Both the position numbers and the translations under genes were made by a program. From CAMBDS01 sp964355675 (GTDB taxonomy: Bacteria; Electryoneota; AABM5-125-24; Hatepunaeales; Hatepunaeaceae): 17,853 bases of DNA. The notes under the pieces were generated by a model. The model was not told where the DNA came from. It saw nothing but the letters and a program-made list of their open reading frames with translations, and did no database searches. The DNA lies in assembly GCA_964355675.1 (NCBI GenBank), contig CAYHEC010000053.1:1-17853 (forward strand), given 5' to 3'. Below are positions 14,605 through 17,853 of this stretch, in pieces; positions within the stretch are counted from its first letter, which is position 1; each line of letters starts with the position of its first letter.

Positions 14605-15172
14605 ACGTGGTAAGTTGATCGTCCTCTCTTCGCCTTCTGGTGGTGGTAAGTCAACCGTAATAAAAGAGATACTTCGCCGTCGCCCCGATTTTTCTTATAG
14701 CGTGTCCTGCACGACGAGGCCGATTCGACACTACGAAATTGATGGCGTACATTATCATTTTCTCTCTCAAGATGAATTCGAAAGCAGAATAAACGCGGGT
14801 CGATTTCTTGAGTATGAAGAGGTACACGGCAATCTGTATGGCACAGACCGCGACGTGATCGAAGCGGCTTTGACAGCAGGAAAAAACGTATTGCTCGATA
14901 TCGACGTTAATGGCGGCGAAGCATTGCAGGACGTATTTCCTGAATCAGTGTTGATATTCCTTTATCCTCCCTCGATTGAAGAACTTCGCCATCGCCTCAG
15001 GAAACGAGGCAGTGATGATGAAGCGTCGATAGAACGGCGGCTTTCGCGCTACCCAATGGAAAAGGAAAAAGGGGACGCTTATCCCTTTCGGATAGTAAAT
15101 GATGATCTCGAAAAAACTGTTTTAGAGGTCCTTAAAGTAATCGAACAGAATTCAGAAAAAGACCAAGGATAA
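14597..15172 (+). CDS. gmk: Guanylate kinase
   Basis: Phosphorylates GMP to GDP using ATP in purine nucleotide synthesis. The P-loop is SSPSGGGKST near residues 11-20. The GMP-binding region is SVSCTTRP, IDGVHYHFLSQDEFE and EEVHGNLYGT. The lid and core include NVLLDIDVNGGEAL, FLYPPS, RLRKRG and VNDDLEK, as expected. The start is uncertain. TTG at 14597 gives MNRRGKLIVLSSPSG, the usual family N-terminus, and overlaps the end of yicC by 8 bases; TTG at 14567 would add 10 residues. No strong ribosome-binding site is seen, so translational coupling to yicC is likely. From the chosen start it has 191 residues, which is normal. The stop is 1 base before the next ATG. Confidence 0.95.
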   Translation: MNRRGKLIVLSSPSGGGKSTVIKEILRRRPDFSYSVSCTTRPIRHYEIDGVHYHFLSQDEFESRINAGRFLEYEEVHGNLYGTDRDVIEAALTAGKNVLLDIDVNGGEALQDVFPESVLIFLYPPSIEELRHRLRKRGSDDEASIERRLSRYPMEKEKGDAYPFRIVNDDLEKTVLEVLKVIEQNSEKDQG

Positions 15173-15173
15173 A

Positions 15174-15596
15174 ATGGCACTTAAGAAACAGGATTTAGAT
15201 TTTTCTCTCGATCGGGAATCAAAATACAACGATCTCGATGGGAATCCCGTGTACTATGACGAAGATAATCCAACTCCCCGACCAGAACGAAAATCGACAG
15301 ATTTTGCCGGCAGTAAACTGCCATGGCTGGTGGATGACTTCAATCATATCACCTCGAGCGTTTATGAAGCAGTTATGATCGCCGCCCACCGTGCACGGCA
15401 GGTCGGGCGTCTCCAAAAACGTGAGATAGATACTTATAACTCTTCGCAAGTCCTGACCCCTGAATCGATCGAAGAAGAGGAAACGTCTGAGAAGGGAATA
15501 GATCACTTTAATCATATCAAACCAACCATTAAGTCACTGGGTGAATTAATGGATAAGAAATTAGAGTTCTACTACCTCGAAGATGAAAAGAAGTAA
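15174..15596 (+). CDS. rpoZ: RNA polymerase omega subunit-like protein with N-terminal extension
   Basis: A 140-residue protein containing the omega/Rpb6 signature: a helix VYEAVMIAAHRARQVGRLQK at residues 63-82, and later KPTIKSLGELMDKKLEFYYL. Omega helps RNA polymerase assemble and normally follows gmk, which matches this position. The N-terminal 55 residues (acidic, Asp/Pro-rich) and the acidic linker at about 90-108 are not part of the usual short omega (70-90 residues), so it is longer than average. The ATG at 15174 has AAGGA 4 bases upstream and lies 1 base after the gmk stop. The assignment rests on the short helix motif plus gene order. Confidence 0.8.
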   Translation: MALKKQDLDFSLDRESKYNDLDGNPVYYDEDNPTPRPERKSTDFAGSKLPWLVDDFNHITSSVYEAVMIAAHRARQVGRLQKREIDTYNSSQVLTPESIEEEETSEKGIDHFNHIKPTIKSLGELMDKKLEFYYLEDEKK

Positions 15597-15622
15597 CTTA
15601 ATAATTCCGATCATTTTATAAT

Positions 15623-15661
15623 GAACGGGTACGGAGCCCCGTTCTACCGGGCAAAATGCCC
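15623..15661. repeat. Two small hairpins between rpoZ-like gene and coaBC
   Basis: GAACGGG/CCCGTTC (15623-15629 with 15638-15644) and GGGCA-AAA-TGCCC (15649-15661) lie side by side. They are shorter than the other intergenic hairpins of the window but have the same paired layout. Nothing else is seen in this 163-base gap. Confidence 0.65.
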
Positions 15662-15759
15662 AACTTCATGACTCTTTCTACAGCTCAATCTGTTAACACT
15701 TTCAAATGTTCGACAGAGAATACCCGGACGCAACCCTTCAATAATCGATAACGAACAAT

Positions 15760-17013
15760 ATGAGTTCTGAGCCCGATTGCCAGCCTCTTTCACGGCACTC
15801 CGGTCGGCTTACCGGTCGGCGGGTCATTCTCGCTGTTACCGGTGGGATTGCCGCATATAAATCGTGCATTCTCGTCCGCGATTTGATACGTGAAGGCGCA
15901 GAAGTCCAGGTTTTGATGAGCCGAGCCGGGACAGAATTCGTTTCCCCGCTCACTTTTTCCACTTTATCAGGTCGGCCGGTGATTTGGGAAATGTTTCCCG
16001 CTGTCCCACCCACCGATCCCATTCACCTAAGTCCCGCCCACTGGGGCGAAGCAATGCTTATCGCCCCGGCCACAGCCGATTTTATTGGAAAACTCACGCA
16101 CGGCCTTGCCGATGATATTCCTTCAGCCACCGCTTTGGCATTCCATGGACCTCTCTTAATTGCTCCAGCAATGAACCCGAACATGTGGAAGTCATCAGCA
16201 GTTCAGGCAAACGCCGAATTACTTCGTAAACGGGGCATTCAGATCATTGGTCCCGAATATGGTGAAATGGGCGGCGTAAATGAATCCATCGGTACCGGTC
16301 GCATGAGCGAACCGGAAGATATTCTTGACCGACTCGAGAGTTTACTTTCCGACGCGAATCGGTTAAGTGGCCGCCGAGTACTGGTCACCTCAGGTCCAAC
16401 ACGCGAGAAACTTGACCCGGTGCGTTTTCTTTCAAACTTTTCAAGCGGTCGAATGGGTGACGCAGTGGCTCGCGAGGCATTTCTCCGCGGCGCTGAGGTC
16501 ATTCTGGTGCGTGGCAAGGGGGCAACAGGCAAACCGCCTTCCGGAGTCGAAGTCAGGGTGGTCGATAGTGCGTTAGAGATGTCTGCGGTTGTAAAATTGA
16601 TCTTTCCACAAGTTGATTTACTTGTCATGGCCGCCGCAGTGGCAGACTGGACTCCCGCCCGATTATCACCAACTAAAATCAAAAAAGACTCCGGAAACTT
16701 TGTGGTAGAATGGAAACAGACTGAGGATATCCTTGCTTGGGCGGGGAAAAATAAGTCACATCAGATTGTCGTCGGCTTTGCGCTCGAAACGTCCGATCAT
16801 TTGGCTGGTGGGAAGAACAAACTCGCCACAAAAGATTCGGATATTATTGTGCTAAATGATCCGACCCGTTCCGACTCCTCGTTTGGTGGCGACACTACGA
16901 ACCTGACGCTTCTTAGGAAAGATCGTGCCCCCGAAGAATTAGGATTGGTAACGAAGAGAATCGCCGCGGGGAAATTACTTGACGCTGTCGAGAAGTTGTT
17001 CAGCCATGTCTGA
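15760..17013 (+). CDS. coaBC: Bifunctional phosphopantothenoylcysteine decarboxylase / phosphopantothenate-cysteine ligase (CoaBC/Dfp)
   Basis: A 417-residue enzyme for two consecutive steps of coenzyme A synthesis. The N-terminal FMN-dependent decarboxylase shows VTGGIAAYK, the active His89 in PIHLSPAHW, IAPATADFIGK and APAMNPNMW (Asn139). The C-terminal ligase shows VLVTSGPTREKLDPVRFLSN with FSSGRMG, MAAAVADWTP, KIKK and VVGFALET. The loop that usually carries the redox-active Cys of E. coli Dfp (ACGDIGPGRM, Cys158) reads GEMGGVNESIGTGRM and has no Cys. Some other bacterial CoaC proteins may also lack it, so activity is not excluded. The ATG at 15760 adds about 16 residues before the conserved LTGRRVILAVTGG; no ribosome-binding site is seen. 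Its end overlaps the glycosylase start by 8 bases. Confidence 0.94.
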   Translation: MSSEPDCQPLSRHSGRLTGRRVILAVTGGIAAYKSCILVRDLIREGAEVQVLMSRAGTEFVSPLTFSTLSGRPVIWEMFPAVPPTDPIHLSPAHWGEAMLIAPATADFIGKLTHGLADDIPSATALAFHGPLLIAPAMNPNMWKSSAVQANAELLRKRGIQIIGPEYGEMGGVNESIGTGRMSEPEDILDRLESLLSDANRLSGRRVLVTSGPTREKLDPVRFLSNFSSGRMGDAVAREAFLRGAEVILVRGKGATGKPPSGVEVRVVDSALEMSAVVKLIFPQVDLLVMAAAVADWTPARLSPTKIKKDSGNFVVEWKQTEDILAWAGKNKSHQIVVGFALETSDHLAGGKNKLATKDSDIIVLNDPTRSDSSFGGDTTNLTLLRKDRAPEELGLVTKRIAAGKLLDAVEKLFSHV

Positions 17014-17716
17014 TTTTCATTCGCAAGCAATAGCGTCGTTGCGTCAGATTGCCGAAGGCGAGCCTGAAATAATTCTCGACGCCGAGGAGAACTTTTTCCA
17101 ATTACCTGCCCTTCGGGGTTATACTGGTGAAGCGGCCACGAAGATGACGCTGTTATCTGAAGTTGGGCAGGCGGCCGCAAGTTGTAAGCTTTGCGAACTC
17201 TGTTTGAGCCGCAATAAAGTGGTCTTTGGAGTTGGTAATCCTTCTGCCAGATTAATGTTCGTCGGTGAAGCGCCCGGCGCGGATGAGGACCGGATTGGTG
17301 AACCTTTCGTCGGACGAGCAGGGCAGTTGTTAACCAAGATTATCAGTGCGATGCATCTGACACGGGAAGATGTTTATATTGCCAATATTCTAAAGTGTCG
17401 CCCTCCGGGCAACCGTAATCCGACGCCATTCGAGTCCGCAAGTTGTAAACCATTCCTGCTCAAACAGATTGAGATCATCTCACCAGAAATCATCGTAGCG
17501 CTGGGATTGGTAGCGGCGTTGAATCTTCTTGAACTCCCCCCTACAACGGTGCTAAAGGATCTTCGCGTACGAACTCTGGAATATGCAGGGAAGCCGCTGA
17601 TCGTAACATATCATCCGGCGGCGCTGTTGCGTAACCCAGCCTTTAAATCGGCAACATGGGAAGACATGCAACGAGTTATGCGATTGCTTAACGGGACGGA
17701 GAAATGGAAGGCTTAG
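17006..17716 (+). CDS. Type 4 (iron-sulfur) uracil-DNA glycosylase
   Basis: A 236-residue base-excision-repair enzyme that removes uracil from DNA. Iron-sulfur cluster cysteines are visible: CKLC (Cys60, Cys63; a further Cys66), Cys131 in CRPPGNRNPTP and Cys147. The active-site motif is GEAPGADEDRIGEPFVGRAG, beginning at residue 87. The second motif is VTYHPAALLRNP with His203. This pattern is diagnostic of family 4/phage SPO1 polymerase-like glycosylases. The ATG at 17006 is preferred: it lies within the end of coaBC (8-base overlap, suggesting coupling) and leaves a normal N-terminus. A TTG at 16979 would add 9 unlikely residues. About 55 N-terminal residues precede the cluster motif, as in many FCB members. 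It ends the conserved gene run. Confidence 0.94.
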   Translation: MSDFHSQAIASLRQIAEGEPEIILDAEENFFQLPALRGYTGEAATKMTLLSEVGQAAASCKLCELCLSRNKVVFGVGNPSARLMFVGEAPGADEDRIGEPFVGRAGQLLTKIISAMHLTREDVYIANILKCRPPGNRNPTPFESASCKPFLLKQIEIISPEIIVALGLVAALNLLELPPTTVLKDLRVRTLEYAGKPLIVTYHPAALLRNPAFKSATWEDMQRVMRLLNGTEKWKA

Positions 17717-17743
17717 GATAGTTTAGAGTTACAAGTTTTATTC

Positions 17744-17816
17744 CTCTTGGAGGGCGGACTTTCAGTCCGCTCTTAATCGCAGAAGTATTTAAGTACAAAC
17801 AAGAGCGGACTGAAAG
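17744..17816. repeat. Paired inverted hairpin element, second arm interrupted
   Basis: It opens with CTCTTGGAGGG, as at 13535. The hairpin GCGGACT-TTC-AGTCCGC (17754-17770) is followed by a spacer. Then 17801-17816 is an exact 16-base inverted copy of 17759-17774. The spacer AAGTACAAACAAGAGC (17791-17806) matches 13575-13590 at 14 of 16 positions. The second arm stops at CTGAAAG, where the mobile element begins. Confidence 0.8.
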
Positions 17817-17853
17817 AGTTCGTTGATTTATTCGTTCGAGTAGAGATTTGATC
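17817..17853. mobile_element. Window-truncated second copy of the MITE-like element
   Basis: These 37 bases are identical to the first 37 bases of the element at 13498, beginning at the terminal repeat AGTTCGTTGATTTATTCG and preceded by CTGAAAG as in the first copy. Identity extends 10 bases further left, and 50 of 51 bases match between 13484-13534 and 17803-17853. The right part lies beyond the window. Confidence 0.75.

Noticed and set aside
15066..15082. GGGACGCTTATCC in gmk matches the period-50 repeat core exactly, suggesting a repeat insertion
   Set aside because: The distance between the conserved RRL and VNDD motifs equals that of ordinary guanylate kinases, so nothing has been inserted; 13 shared bases may be chance.

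Overview
The window looks like chromosome from an uncultivated member of the FCB (Fibrobacteres-Chlorobi-Bacteroidetes) superphylum or a neighbouring candidate phylum. Three genes point that way: a secreted FG-GAP repeat protein ending in a Por-secretion-type C-terminal domain with an HPNPFN motif, a PorV/PorQ-family outer-membrane barrel, and an LptD with an FCB-like C-terminus. Together with the bifunctional penicillin-binding protein they indicate a double-membraned cell with lipopolysaccharide. Both ends of the window lie in repeats (a GCTAAG hexamer array at 1-141, and a partial copy of an internal repeat at 17817-17853), so this is probably a whole contig whose assembly stopped in repeats. 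The species cannot be named from the sequence.

Layout. 1-1553: repeat-rich and gene-poor, with one small minus-strand gene that looks frameshifted (682-966) and one possible 47-residue gene (1071-1214). 1554-3680: class A penicillin-binding protein. 3766-5544: exported FG-GAP protein. 5743-6417: HAD phosphatase-like hydrolase. 6485-7215: a translationally coupled pair, an unknown 88-residue protein and a PIN-domain nuclease. 7312-8691: rarA. 8906-9483: mazEF toxin-antitoxin. 9491-12154: lptD, starting 7 bases after mazF. 12371-13375: PorV/PorQ-family barrel. 13376-13725: a dense repeat block. 13726-17716: a compact housekeeping run, yicC-gmk-rpoZ-like then coaBC-type 4 uracil-DNA glycosylase, with 1-base gaps or 8-base overlaps inside each group.

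The most unusual content is repetitive. Almost every intergenic gap holds GC-rich hairpins of about 16-32 bases. They share a layout but not a sequence, and several sit in mutually inverted pairs. Hairpins also run into coding sequence: at the 5' end of the FG-GAP gene, at the 5' end of rarA, and as an in-frame insertion inside rarA. At 13498-13658 there is a 161-bp MITE-like element with perfect 18-bp terminal inverted repeats, inserted exactly in the loop of one of these hairpins and flanked by a CTGAAAG duplication. A second, window-truncated copy at 17817 begins at the same point of another hairpin of the same type. The best candidate for an undescribed system here is therefore a small non-autonomous transposon that targets hairpin loops, living in a genome filled with variable palindromes.

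The remaining genes are recognisable cell-envelope, DNA-repair, coenzyme A, nucleotide and toxin-antitoxin functions.
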